Source of the DNA: Macrocybe gigantea
Lineage: Eukaryota > Basidiomycota > Agaricomycetes > Agaricales > Callistosporiaceae
Direction of reading: 5' to 3'
Assembly: GCA_011319805.1 (NCBI GenBank)
Contig: SJRY01000236.1
Coordinates: 620,001-684,000 of the forward strand
DNA: 64,000 nucleotides
Position 1 is the stretch's first letter. Every line of letters starts with the position of its first letter. The notes beneath the pieces were generated by a model that was given only the letters and a program-made list of their open reading frames with translations, was not told the DNA's origin and made no database searches. The position numbers and the translations under genes were made by a program. Positions 12,494-24,505 of the stretch are shown one piece after another.

Positions 12494-12799
12494 CGCGTTC
12501 GTCTTTTGGTATAGCTTCGTTGTCATTCCTCCCCGAGTTTCACCTTTGCATTGATCGAATTCTGATGCTATCTGGGTTAACGTGCCGACGTTTCTGAATA
12601 TACCTTTTCCAGTTCTGTACTCCTGCATTATCCCATCGTTCCCCTAGCCAACCATCCATCCATCTTTCTTAGTCATTACAGTTATATTTTTCGGATCACC
12701 TTTCACAACATTTACTCTATGTATCCGAGAATACATATATACTGGAAGTGTTTTGCCATTGTTGCGAAGGATGAACGTGAGTCACCAACCTCAAGATCA
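12494..12799. other. Intergenic region between convergent genes
   Basis: This holds the 3' sequences of CDC14 and of the uroporphyrinogen decarboxylase gene, T-rich on the plus strand. I see nothing else in it. Confidence 0.4.
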
Positions 12800-14058
12800 C
12801 TACTTCGAATATTTATGAACGCACTCAAGGAACCAACGCATATCTTCTGGGTCCACTCCTGGCGTGATGCCGTGGCCCAAGTTTGCGATCCAGCCTCCTC
12901 TTCCGGAACGGAAACCCTTGCACATTCGCTTGACCGCGACCTCGATGGCCTCCTTTCCTCCATACAGCACAGTGGGATCCATATTTCCCTGTAACGCCAC
13001 CTTATCACCCACGACACGACGCGCCTCTTCTGGGTCGATGCACCAATCCAGGCTTAGCACATCGTACCCCCCTTTCTCCGCTAGAAGTTTAAGCGACTGG
13101 TTCGACCCCTTGGCAAACAGAATCATGGGGACTACGGGGATGCTTTCTTGCTTCAGACGCTCCCGGACATTTTCGGAGATGTGCTGCAGGGACGGGAAAG
13201 AGAAGGCGGCAAAATCGTGGGGCGAGAGCTCGCCTGCCCATGAATCAAATACTTGAAGCAGCTGACATTCGTTGCGCATGAATGAGCCTTTTCATTCTGC
13301 GAAATGCCGCGAAATGAAGTCTCACCTGAGCCCCGGCTTTGACTTGACCAACGAGAAAGTCGACGCAAACATTTGCTATCCGGAGGAGCAACGCTTTCGA
13401 TTCCTCTGGGTATTTGAATAACCAAGTCTTTGCTTGTTGGAACGACTTGCTCCCACCCCCTTCAATCATGTAGGCAAAAAGTGTCCATGGGGCACCACAA
13501 AAGCCGATCAGAGGCACTCTGCCCTTCAGCTCCTTTCTAGTCATCGTGAGCGCGTCGAAGACGTACTTCAACTCCTTGTCCACTCAACGACAGGAGAGAG
13601 TTTCTTGACATCCTCCGGAGTCTTCAGAGGATCTGGAAAACAGGGACCCGGGTTCATCAGCACCTCCATGCCCATGGCTTGTGGTATAACAAGGATGTCG
13701 CTGAAAATAATGGCGGCATCAAGGGCGTCGTAGCGTTCGACAGGTTGCAGGGTGATTTTGGTGGCAAGTTCTGGTGTTCGACATATTTCAAAAAATTCAT
13801 GTACCTCTCGAACTTGACGGAACTCTGGCGTTGTTTCCCCTGGTCAAAAAAAAAATGGCATCGGCCATCGAAAGGAAGCCATGCTTACCGGGGAGGTATC
13901 TTCCAGCCTGCCGCATGACCCAGACGGGTGCACGCTCCGTCTCCTCGCCTGGACATAAATGGCACGGTGCTCAGATATGGCAAGAATTCGGGAGTTCAAG
14001 TACCTCGAGCCGCGCGGAGGATCAGGTCATTCTTCAGAGGCGGAAAGGCGGTATCCAT
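12800..14058 (-). CDS. HEM12: Uroporphyrinogen decarboxylase
   Basis: This cytosolic haem-pathway enzyme converts uroporphyrinogen III to coproporphyrinogen III by four decarboxylations. Exon 1 (14004-14058) is MDTAFPPLKNDLILRAARG. The next exon gives the invariant APVWVMRQAGRYLPEFR after introns 13949-14003 and 13825-13888. Then come DALDAAIIFSDILVIPQAMG with the catalytic Asp in FSDIL, and LIGFCGAPWTLFAYMIEGG. After intron 13262-13325 the frame continues with VFDSWAGELSP, SLDWCIDPEEARR and LQGNMDPTVLYGG, ending NLGHGITPGVDPEDM. The length of about 358 residues matches the family. The frame breaks once, between 13583 and 13584 (after KKLSPVV), where one base seems to be missing. The rest is perfectly conserved, so I regard the gene as functional. 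Confidence 0.92.
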
Positions 14059-14234
14059 GGATTCTGTGACGCTGTTATATTAACACAAGGATGCCATCAC
14101 GGGGAACTCGAACTCACAGATGGTCGAAATGAGCAGGGTACGATGGTGGAAGTGGAGGGGAATCTTATCTAATCTATCATTGTAACCATCGCTAGCCGAG
14201 CCCGCAAAGTTAAACCTTTTACGAATTTACAGCC

Positions 14235-15065
14235 ATGTCTTCTATAACAAACCCGACAGAACTAGTAAATGAGTACGTTCTATGACACTCCTTGCGCGGG
14301 TCATTCATCCGCTCATTACAGGTTCAAAAAGTCGGGAGAATTTGACCGCTTACGTCGCGAGCTCCTCCGGCAGTTCCAGGCCAGTGTACGCGTTACTGCT
14401 TCAGCTGAGTATCTGAAGTGCGCACTGAAAAGACACCCATGGAAAGGATGGGTTAAACGACTTCAAATCGCGCATTGAAGACATCCTACAACGAGTGACT
14501 AAGGATGGCAAGCTGCGGTCGATATTGTCTAATGACGCGCTTTATGGCGAACTCATGCAAGAGACGGAGAGATATCCGGTCGTAGAACGCGCAGCTGCAG
14601 GCGTATCAATGCTTTCTGACCCGGCATTCGTATCTGGCATCGGCGAATCATTGCAAGCGATTCTTCGCCAGAATACCGACTACCAACCCATGCCGAAAAG
14701 TCTTCCTGGCGGTAGGAAATTCCTACACAGAACTATTGATACAGCTTGAATAACGTCCGCCAGAAAATTCAGAGAACGCGGAACGGTCAAACGTGGCCGT
14801 GTTGTCCGAGTCGCCAGAGGTGGCTCGATTGCTCCAGACATCAGGACCTCCTTCCGAGAGTCCAGCCATCGCGATACACGTGTCGTCTCCTGATCAACTT
14901 CTTGGAAACACTCTGCCGCCTGAAGTGAAGCGGGAGCCACAAAAGGCGACTACTTCAACCTTAATCGCTCCGTCCTCCATCATTGATATACATGTCGGCG
15001 GAGAACCCGCAGACCGGTCTGCAGATGTCGACATTGAGAACGGAAGGGGATCCGTTCAGACATAG
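14235..15065 (+). CDS. COMPASS (Set1C) complex component, Shg1-like
   Basis: This is a probable subunit of the Set1 histone H3K4 methyltransferase complex in the nucleus. Exon 1 is MSSITNPTELVNE from the ATG at 14235. After a short intron it reads FKKSGEFDRLRRELLRQFQ, which is the N-terminal block of the COMPASS-Shg1 domain. A second intron leads to DGLNDFKSRIEDILQRVTKD. A following helical region (14495-14710) ends TDYQPMPKSLPG, and after an intron of about 50 nt an acidic, Ser/Pro-rich C-terminal tail ends at 15065. The family call rests on the short N-terminal block, and the tail is not diagnostic. It is about 220 residues long and converges on the P450 gene. Confidence 0.6.
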
Positions 15066-15213
15066 TCATTCGAGTTTCTTATCTCTCTACTGTGGACTAC
15101 CATGACAGTTTGATTCGGACTCTTGATAATAGGACCAGCCATGCATAATTCATTTTATTACGAAATCGAGTTATGTTCGTTGGACAAAACAAGAAAATAT
15201 GTATGAATAAATA

Positions 15214-17379
15214 TCACAGATAAAGAGAGATGATCCCGTTGTGACCCTTACATTTGATCCTCGGCCAGTATAAGAGCGATAGCTTTTTGCGATCGCGGCC
15301 TATAGTGCACTTGAAAGGCTTTGGGCGGCTTCGGAGATTGAGCAGTATGACCACAGAGAAAATTGTGGCATACCTTATGGTGCCCGTCGTGCAATCATAG
15401 GCAGGCTCAATTACAACGCCGTTCTCGACGCATTTAGATATATCAAAGACCGCGAGTGACATGGCGCAAGAAATCCAGATTGACGCATCAGCGAGGTGCA
15501 GACCTATATGGAGAGCCTCAACCACGAGTAAATGGCAGGTAGGCAAATACTGTAGTTACCTGGGCAGGTTCTGCAAAAGAGTCATTAGCTGCGGATTTTG
15601 AAGAGATCGAAATTCTCCGACCTTCGTCCGAAACCGAAGCAGACACTTCGAGGATCGGGTTCAGGCTCTTCACCGTCTATTGACATGAAACGGTCAGGGT
15701 TAAAGATGCCTGGATTCTCGTAGACCTCGGGATCATGGGTCAATTGCCTATTCCAAAGCCCAGCCTTAGCGCAGTATCTGATGATAAATGAAAGCGTAAC
15801 TGACCAGATGTTCGCGATTACCAGGGTGCCCTTTGGAATAAAGTAGCCGTCATGTGTGTCGTCTTCTGTTACTTTGTGGGCCACGCCTAGGAAGTAATAA
15901 TAAGTTCTCAGGGAACTAGGGGCCCTCTGTGAAAGAACTCGCCCGTCGGAACCACAGAATGCCACCGCAAGACTTCTTTCACGAGTGCTTCTACGTACGG
16001 TAGTTGGTCTCGATCTGAAAAAGTAGGGAGCCTGTCGTTCCCAATGATGGCATCTATTTCTGCCTGCGCCTTCTTTGCAGCTTCAGGGTAGAGGGTCATG
16101 GCCAAAAAGAATGAACATGTGGCGGACACCGTCTGGCGAAGTCTCAGTTTGTTCACAGTCGGGCGAGATATCGCAGACTCACGGTGTCGGCTCCACCTTG
16201 CGTAAACGACGAACTGAACCTCTCGGTTTGAATGAAGGAACTCAAGAGAAAACGTACCCGAATAAAAACTAGCGGCACTCCATTTCAAAGTAAATTCCTC
16301 TTCAGGTGTTATGTTCTTGCTTTCGAGGAAGTTTGAAGAGAACGACGGAGAAGCCGTCCCCGCAGCCTTACAGGGGGAGTTTCGGCGACTATCGCTGAAG
16401 AGCACAACGGCGCATACATACCATCTGTTGTTTGACAAAGTTGAGGGGTCGCTCAACCAGCTCAACCAGCGTCGATCCCCATTGTCTCGCCTTTCGCTTA
16501 AAGCCTGCACCAGGAACCCATTCTGGAACGTAACGAACTAGAATGAAAGGCGGTTACAATTAGATATCGTAGGAAGACTGTGTGGACGACATACGGATTG
16601 GTAAAAAGTCAACCATGAAACCGCCGGGCGCGGTCGAAACAGAAAACTGTTCAGTAGCTCGGTCTGCGAGCTCGACTAGGGGATCATTTTCCCTTTGAAC
16701 TTCATAACCGTAGGCGATTCGAAGTATAATCGCGCCCGTCGTTCTATAAAGATATACGTAGGGATGAAACTGAGCAGTTCGAGAAGTCCGATGCTTGCTT
16801 ACTTTCTGACATGGGAGACTAGATCTTCCGGTTTGGCTAGTAAATGTTGGAGGAAGAGCCTTGTCTCCACCTCTTGAGTTGAGTGAAATTTCTTCATCGA
16901 GATCCTGCTTCCGATAAAGCGATGGAATAAACGACGGAAACGGCGAAATCGGTCGCCGTATGGCAAGAGGACGAAGCTGCTTTTCCAACCAACTAGTTCG
17001 CCTCCCATCTGAAGGACAGGTCTGTCAGAATAGATTGAACTTTTTTTCTCTAATAACTCAATCGCGAGTTTGGCAGAATTGAGGATGACGAGTGTCTGTC
17101 CGAGGATTGTTACAGAACAGATGTCACCTGTTCCATTCGATTGGTTTAGTTAGAGAGGGAGGGGATAAATTCTGGAGACTATACCCCATTGTTTGCCCCA
17201 CTGAGCGAAAGTCAACCATTCTTTCTCGGAGGGCATATCCAGAAGATTTCCGATGATGGGGAGTCCGTTCGGACCAGGGGGTAATGAACGACGGTGCTTT
17301 GAAAAGAAAAGCGTTTGAAGGACGAAACAGAACGAAGTAGCAAATAAAACATGAACAGGAATAACGAAATAAGGCTCAT
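15214..17379 (-). CDS. Cytochrome P450 monooxygenase (O-methylsterigmatocystin oxidoreductase-like)
   Basis: This is a membrane-anchored haem monooxygenase; its substrate is not predictable. Seen in order: hydrophobic anchor; proline hinge RRSLPPGPNGLPIIGNLLDM; GGELVGWKSSFVLLPYGDRF; I-helix region AASFYSGGADTVSA; K-helix KEVLRWH (ExxR); PERF-like FNPDRFM; and the haem loop FGFGRRTCPGLHLADAS with its Cys ligand. The haem loop is assembled across an 11-nt micro-exon at 15560-15570. One intron (15887-15942) begins with GC (GCGAGT) instead of GT. The stop is at 15214. The N-terminal anchor (ATG at 17379, MSLISLFLFMFYLL) is one frame off from the hinge, so either a base is missing near 17340 or a further exon exists. 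It is about 510 residues long. A GMC oxidoreductase and two membrane proteins lie nearby. Confidence 0.85.
15560..15570 (-). other. 11-nt micro-exon in the P450 haem-binding loop
   Basis: On the minus strand the sequence reads TTTTGCAG, then the 11-nt exon, then GTAACT. It supplies part of the codons R-T-C-P-G, including the haem-ligating Cys. Without it FGFGRR would not continue to CPG, so use of this exon is required for an active enzyme. Confidence 0.75.
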
Positions 17380-18331
17380 TGTCGACAAGAAACAAAAAAG
17401 GAGCGTTTTGTTGAATACAAATGGTTCGTATACCTTTCGGTTCTTATATGAGTTAGAGACTAGGGTTTCCGAATTAGAAGACTCACCATGGCATCGAGAT
17501 ACTTGTACGCGGTATGGCCTTCTTACTATTTTCAGGGCGGACTAGGCTTTTGGCATCGTTCCCGCGGCGTTTGTGCGCAAGCCATAATCTCAAGACGGAA
17601 GGGTGACGGGTTCACGAAAGTTGAGATCAAGGTCGGAACCCTAGCGAGATGTCCTACGATAACCCTAAATTTGAGCGAAGGTCGCTGGTCGTCAAGCCAT
17701 CGTTCTCGATTAGTCAATATCAAGCAGTCCCATCCTTGCCTGGTGGAACGTTGGGGAATAAATGAGGCAGGCTGAGATCAACAGTTCGCTAACCAAGCAA
17801 GTCCAGAGTGTGATCGTCATTGCTGCTGGTTATCCCATCGCGATGGGCGCAGACACGAGGTGCACGCCTAAAGATCCAAGTCTTTGCAGTTGTCCATCAA
17901 CACGCTCGGGAAGTAAAAACTCATACTGAAGATGGATGTAGAGAACCCAAGTTTGTCGAAATCCAAGGAACACGAGGTACAGTGGCAGATAGGACCATCG
18001 CGCCATCGACCTTGAGGCAATAAGCACGGAAAGACTAGAGCATAATAGGGAGCTCAGTCACCAATTTGCACCTAATAATCGTCATCGCGCGATGACCAAC
18101 GCTTCTCAGATGCAGTGAACCGTAGCAGTCGGAAAGCATCCGTCCATAATAGAAATTTGAGACATATATGTATACAGTCCTGTAGTCCGATAGGGCAGTG
18201 GAAAACTGTTCTAGTACAAACGATCCGCGCCTTGCATACCTGAATTGCTGAGATTTCTATCAGGTGTACGTGCCGAAGACGCAGAAACAGCAGTTCATCG
18301 GGACCGCATCCCTAATGAGGCCTGTCTACTC
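17380..18331. other. Intergenic region
   Basis: Nearly 1 kb upstream of the P450 and downstream of the DUF6534 gene. Only short ORFs occur, with no recognisable family, tRNA or repeat. It would include the P450 promoter. Confidence 0.4.
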
Positions 18332-20264
18332 CTACGTCGCTAAGGCTGAGTTCGTGAAGAGCATCATGAATGCTATCACTGTGTTGACAGGTCTCGACTT
18401 TGATTGACAGGCTGGTCGTGCGCTGTGGTACGGGTGAATGATCTGCGGTACATACAGTTTTACTAGGGAAAGATTTACATTGGAGTGTAGGCGTCTTTGC
18501 CCCGTATTCAGAAATGCCGGCTGAAAAGAAAATGAAGAATCTTCGCTGTTTTCGCCTAGCTCCCTGATGCTTTGACGAGCGTTTAAAGTCGCTAGAAGAG
18601 AGTTGCTATACACTATGAGGTCGTCAGTCCTGCGGGTTTAAACCACTTCAAAGAAAGCACACACGTCGACCGAGGACGAAGTAGAACGCGACATATGCCA
18701 AAGTCCTGCCCCAAACGAGAATCTGTGTCGAGGTTAAATTTCAAATGGCGATGTCACCACGAACAACGCACAGAAATCAAGGATGCCATTGCGCAAATGC
18801 TTGTCATCATGCCAGTGCTAACTGCGAATAAGATCTCAAAGCTCTTGAATCAGCGATTTGTTATCCCCGGTAAGACGTAGCACGCTGAGTTTCACCAATT
18901 TCTCGATCATGGTATCGGACCTGTAATTGCAGGTTTACATTGATGTATACAATTGTCCTGATAGGTCATATCCATATCGACATACCTTTTGAATCCAGTG
19001 CGTGATCGGCAAAGAAATGCACACAGCGTTACAGCGATCAATAAATCGGAGACAAGGGCCAGGACATTGACAGTCATAGATAAACCTTTCAATTGCGTCA
19101 GTTCTGCCCAGGTCCTCAATCCCATCCTTATTTCGGGAGCCTTTCAGTTATGAATGGGTTTTGTCAGAATGGGACGTACGATCGAACTGTAAAGACTTAT
19201 GCAGGAGTCAAACGAACCAATAAGTGCTAGATGAAAAGATGAACTTGCCGAGCGAACAGACTGCAATGATTGCATTGGCAATGATAGCAGAAATGACCGA
19301 GAAAATGACTTTACCAAACTCAGATAGGACAAGTCCACTCTGCGGCGAGATATAACATCAGAGACGTGCACAGACGTGATTAGAAACTCACAGTAAGACA
19401 AAGCAGGCCAGAGTTGCGACTGCTGACTATGTAGGGAATCAGGTGCTGCTTAGGGGCGATAAAGCGATGCTGCTTACGTCGCCAGATGCGCAAAGTCAAG
19501 AAACTGAAGAGGTGATGTGAGTCGGGTGCAGCTGAAGCTTGAAGGTCGGTGACGGACCTTTTCACCACTAGACCAATGAGAGCCTGAAGAGAGTCCTTAG
19601 CATGTCAGATCGGAAAAAGGAAAGGAAGATTATACATTAAACAAAACCTCCAGCTGCAGGCAGTGAGTACCGATCAAAAGTGAGGGCGGGAGCGATAAGA
19701 CCTACCAGAATGCTCCTGATTACAAATTGTCAAAAATTACCACTGAACGAGTCCGCGAAAACGCACCAGTTCATGTATTCAAGAGCAAGCGGATTGCTGT
19801 AGTTCGTGATCACGTAATGATAGACTTCAGGAAGACGTGAATACTAGGACACCACCAGAAACAAGGTGCAACTCGCCCGTGTGGGATATCAGGGCCTGGT
19901 GTGTGCTGTCGAATGCCCACACTGTGGCCACCTGAGGATAGCCATATTTCGTTGAAGATCTCAATAGTAATGAATCGTATACGCACTAGTATCTTGATGT
20001 ACAGGGCATCCTACAACAAAGTACATGACACGCTTTTGAGTACGACTCGAATTCATCACGAGAGACGGACCTTTGGGTATTCAGTAAAATAGTACCAGGC
20101 CTGGATGCAAGACACTGAAGGTGTTGAGATAGGAAGGGAAGAGTATGCCAAACCCAAAATATCACCTCCGTAGAGCCTGTCCGAGGCTTGTCAGCTTTTT
20201 ATTGTACAGGCAAGGATAAAACGTACATTGCTGCACAAATGACGCCGATGTAGGATGCACCCAT
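18332..20264 (-). CDS. DUF6534-type integral membrane protein
   Basis: This is an Agaricomycete multi-span membrane protein of unknown function. The model starts at the ATG at 20264 with MGASYIGVICAAM, then LYG and IQAWYYFTEYP. The next exon gives VWAFDSTHQALISHT, followed by VYHYVITNYSNPLALEYMNW, both hallmarks I recognise for the family. Later exons supply FLTLRIWRR, LSMTVNVLALVSDLLIAVTL with CRSRTGFKR, and TGMMTSICAMASLIS. The last exons give LAYVAFYFVLGR and YSNSLLATLNARQSIREL, then a non-conserved tail to the stop at 18332. About seven hydrophobic segments are visible. Splice sites were inferred by hand and some middle exons (19140-19400) are uncertain. The motifs run in the expected order, and no frame break needs to be assumed. 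Confidence 0.7.
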
Positions 20265-20441
20265 TCTGCCATTCTTTCAGTCTTTCCCAAAACTCAGCAA
20301 GACAAAAAAGACTAACGTGTTGTCTATAACAGCACGACAACCGTCCACTGCTGCGGTCATGTTGAAGTCGGGGTAGGAAGAGTTGATCGTATCCGCTGGC
20401 AAGGGAGACAATGGAGTATACTATAAGATGGACTAGAAGCC

Positions 20442-21212
20442 TCAGAAGCTCATAGGCGGAGGACGTCCTCGCTCGAACACAGAAAGTGTCCAATATCGCA
20501 TGGCATAGCTTCTATCGTTCCGCCAAGTACCCTTGAGCATGGCATCCTCACCGAATGCAGCAAACGCTCGAGGAGCCCAAACATCCAATTCATACCACGT
20601 AGTACGAGGACCATCCTCTAACAGCCATTTGATAACCACAAAATGCGTAATTGATGTCGACTCAGAAGCATGCATCCAGCTTCTCGGTTTGCTTCTTGAC
20701 GTAAAGTCGAACTGGGCATGAGTCGGAGAATCTTGAAAATTGCGGTCAGAACCTCTTCCAATGAATACACCAAGGTAGTGGATGGAATAGACTCAAGCAA
20801 TCACGGCGAAGGTTCGGGAAGGTGGTAGATTGTTAATTGTTGCAAAGAGAATATGTATTCCGCCGCAGTTGCATAGTTTCCACATGTAGAAACACATTCA
20901 AACAACTAGGCACCGAATCATGGCGTTCTTCTGCTACAACACAAGCAAGGCTCAAGGAAGAAAAAGTTCAACATTGCATTTCCCTCTCCCCAAGTCGACA
21001 TTGAGTTCAGCAGCGGGACAACGTCTGCCGCCCCTTGTACGTATCCTTTAAACTCATCCCATGCCTTCAGGCCCAAACCTGCACCAGGAATAAGTTTCCC
21101 CGATCTCCAGCTAATTGACACGCAAAGAGACGCGACTTCAATTGCAATGATAGCATTGTTGCATGGCGTCTTAGCCGTCTGACCCTCATATTTTCGTTTC
21201 CCAACAGCAGAT
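20442..21212 (-). CDS. Unrecognised, probably coding, conserved-looking protein
   Basis: Two well-formed open segments lie in order on the minus strand. The upstream one (from about 21212) reads KTPCNNAIIAIEVASLCVSI then GKLIPGAGLGLKAWDEFKGY and GAADVVPLLNSMSTWGEGNA. The downstream one reads ESIPSTTLVYSLEEVLTAIF, then in another frame ITHFVVIKWLLEDGPRTTWY and LDVWAPRAFAAFGEDAMLKG, with a stop near 20442. Composition and hydrophobic patterning look like real protein. An intron probably lies between about 20810 and 20950, and there is one frame change near 20745. I do not recognise a domain and the start codon is not established. Confidence 0.4.
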
Positions 21213-21388
21213 CAGTCAGTCAGATATTGCTTGCATCGCACCAGCAAGGGATGCAGAGTCTTTGAGAAATTCCTAGATTGCTGCAGTAACTGTACTGTAC
21301 AAAGTCGAAAAAAACGCTGCGCGCGTCACCTCGTAAACCATTCATATCTGCAGAAGTATTCAAACAACTACTTAGGCGCTGACTCGGA

Positions 21389-24300
21389 TTAGATCCTCCC
21401 CAAGATTATGTCCGCCGCTATAGGGTTAGGTGATTAGAGCCAATCCTTGTAACACCACTTCGAAGCAAAAGGCTGACCTTTCTCTGCGATGACATAAGCA
21501 GCAGCTGAAAGGGGACAAAGTTCAGCATCGCGGCTAATAAAGTAGTGTTAAGCCTTACATTGAGTGTGGGAGGAGATAATAAGAGGGACGATGGACAGAT
21601 CGACGACCCGAAGATTCTTAGTGCCGTACACCTGACAATTGTGCATCAGAATAGTAGCGAGGGCATTCAACAGTATTCGTGCCTTCAATCTTTCGTCAAC
21701 GACACCCCCTTTTTCTCTTGGCAGCATTGACGATGTTCCCATGGTGTCTGAGGGATGCCACCTGGTCAACACAAAAGCATCTCAGAGCATCGACGAACTT
21801 ACGATAAGTAGTGCAAACAACTTTTTTCACCCATTCTGTTTCCAATCCGCCATCAACAATAGGTCCGATCTGTCTCTGAGAGTACGCACCTCGGATCTCT
21901 TCATCAGTCTGGAGATCATTGCCCGGGTTCAGCTCAACGGGTTCATCATCTTTCATAAATGAGCTCATCGCGTCTTCGATGACATGTGGGCATTACTGCT
22001 CACCAAGGAAGTCCTTGAGAGGCGCGGTCCGAGCCGTCTTTCGAGCAAAGCGAACCATTTCAACTATCGACTGAAGGTCTAGATGTTTATCTCAGAATAG
22101 TGAACAACTCTTTACGTATTAGCGTCATTACCAATGTCCCGTTCGAAATAGTGGGGATCAATGGCCGGCTGAATCTTGGGGTCGTTGGATGTTGCGTGCT
22201 AATGACCAAGACTTAGGCAGTGTATAATGATGAAAGAGGTAAGACACACAACGTTTCCTCTAGAGAAGCTGTGATTGGTTGCAACAATCCAAGTGTAATA
22301 TTTCTTGCCGGGGAGAGGTGGTTCTTTGAAGCATATCAGTCAAACACGGAAAAGAGAGCACATCCTCCACATACTCGGGAAGGACAAAAATCCGGGAAAG
22401 CCAATGAATTCCAGAACTGGCGCATCTCTTTCCAGCCGTTCAAGTTGAAGCCTATATTGCTCGGCCAAACCGGCAGACAGTTTCCCATCCTTTATATCCT
22501 GTTCTATCTCTGTGCGGGCTTTCTGGTGCACCTCAGCGGCATTGTCGGACATGGTTGAAAGGGTCTGGAAGGCGACGTTGACAACACCCATGGAAAAGAT
22601 GCCTTTCCCTTGAGCGCTTCATTACAGGCTTAAACTTTCTTTCAACGTAAGAAATAAGTTGACTTACATGAGCTCCGCTTGCTTTTCGGCAACACCGGGA
22701 ACACGTAAGAGGTCGAATGTTTCATCCTTGACACCATCTTTGAGTTCTGCAATGAATGGAATGAGTATGTGTCCAGCTCATCGGCCAGAGACCAGCGCAC
22801 CAAATGTAACACCAACCCAGAAATGCTCTTGCGCGTTTTCCCCGACACCATCAATGGCTACTTTGACTGGTACACCAATCTTGCGAAGGACTTCAGGTTG
22901 GCCTATCCCAGACAGCTCCAGAATGTGAGGTGTTTTCAATGTGCTAAACTAGGATTTCAGAATCTAGATGAAGGTCATCTCGCGCAAGAACGCACCCAGC
23001 ACTAAGAATAACTTCTTTCTTGGCGTGAGCAACATGAACTGTCCCATCTTCGCCATGGGTAAACTCGACACCATTGGCGACCAATTCCCCATCGGCTGTA
23101 GACGTTACAACTCTGTTGACATAAGCCAAGGTTAGGACGACAAAGTTGGGGCGGTTGGCATTCGGAGCATAATGAGCCTGATTGCATGAAGTCAGACTTT
23201 AGAGTTCTTGTCCAGGGACCAAAAATTTACCCTTCCGGAAAATGAACGGTAATTAGTAGCGACATCGACTGTGTTAGGGCATATGAATGTTCCATTAGGC
23301 TGATGGTTTCGTTAGATTAAATGGCACAAATTCGTTAGAAGCTGAAAAGTTACATTTCCGTGCATCTACGATAAGTGATCAGCAGAATTCATGGGTTGGC
23401 GGTCACTAGACGTACCGGGAGAGGCGCTTTCGGAATTCCTAGTTTGTGCAAAGTCTGTGACAGTCTTGAGGAGAAATTATCATATAGAAGCAACGGTAAC
23501 GTACTTCTCGAGCCCCGAGGTCGACGTCGATCATGACTTTGGGGTGCGAGATCTTCACAGGACCTGGCGAGCCGATGAAAATGTTTGCAAAGACACGAAT
23601 GGATCAACTGAGCAACTTACCGTAGCCAATTGGTTTGTCCCAGCCGTCTGAGAAATCAGGACCTCTTCGTTCTCTTTCTTCAATTGGAAGAGGTCCAAAT
23701 CTGTTCAATGTCATCAATTATTGGGGCAGAGCTTCCTATTTAAAAAAAAATGCCACTGACGATGCCGCTTTCTGGCTATACTTCCAAAGGTTGTCCCAGT
23801 TCCAGCCCTTGTTTCCGAGCTTCTCCCAGTCTGTTATATAGTCAGTACCTGTTATTATCAATGGAAAGCCAGTTCTGACCATCGAAGTCTTCTTTGGGCG
23901 GCAGTGTCCAGCATAGAAAGTTGATCGCGGAACTTCCACCCAAGGTACGACCACTTAAGCAGGGCAATTTCAGATTTCTCTGGTTATCACAGTGATAGAG
24001 GAAATGACCAGCTTACCGAGGCCAGAAGAACTCCGAATTGCTGGAATATTTCTGCGGCACCTGCATTGGATACCATGAGTGCAGTTCTGAATTCCAAGAC
24101 ATGACCACACGAACCGTCTTGAAAAACCAGTCATAAACTGGGTTTCCGAACTGGGATCCATGTTGTCCGGGATAGACTGGAGAGACCAGGTGAGCGAGGC
24201 GGTGATAGATGTTGTGAAAGCTCCTTACTCAAAGCAGGGTCGTCCAGATTCTCCCCTCCAGCTTCGAGGACCAGTACAGACACGTTCGGATCTTCGGTGA

Positions 24301-24505
24301 GGCGAGCAGCGAGGGTGAGACCGGAAGTCTGGAAGTATGTACTGAGGAAAATGGACGTGGATTGACTTGAAAATCGCGGCTTACCCCACCGCCTGGATCG
24401 ATCACGAATCAGCACGATCAAGGAGTGTGAAGAGTTGCGTTACAAACCAACTATGATATAGTCGAAAGACTTGTCGGACACCTGATCAAGCGGTATAATA
24501 GGCAT
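21389..24505 (-). CDS. GMC (glucose-methanol-choline) oxidoreductase, intracellular type
   Basis: This FAD-dependent alcohol or sugar oxidoreductase starts at the ATG at 24505 (MPIIPLDQVSDKSFDYIIVG) and has no signal peptide. The Rossmann motif GGGTSGLTLAARL is assembled across an 8-nt micro-exon (24385-24392). Then follow VSVLVLEAGGENLDDPAL, IYPGQHGSQFGNPVYDWFF, the GMC signature GRTLGGSSAINFLCW, WEKLGNKGWNWDNLWKYSQK, NGTFICPNTVDVATNYRS and VNRVVTSTADGELVANGVEF. The second GMC signature reads EVILSAG then SPHILELSGIGQPEVL. C-terminal blocks are IQPAIDPHYFERDI, ELNPGNDLQTDEEI and VYGTKNLRVVDLSIVP, with a TAA at 21389. At least 15 short introns are needed and the frame holds at nearly all junctions. 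The catalytic His region is in the C-terminal block. The substrate is unknown. Confidence 0.88.
24385..24392 (-). other. 8-nt micro-exon in the GMC FAD-binding motif
   Basis: On the minus strand, CCAG, GCGGTGGG, GTAAGC. The eight bases complete the G-G-G of the FAD-binding GGGTSG, joining FDYIIVG upstream to TSGLTLAARL downstream in frame. Confidence 0.75.

Noticed and set aside
15214..24505. Full secondary-metabolite gene cluster
   Set aside because: No polyketide synthase, NRPS, terpene cyclase or prenyltransferase lies nearby. A P450 and a GMC enzyme alone are not enough.
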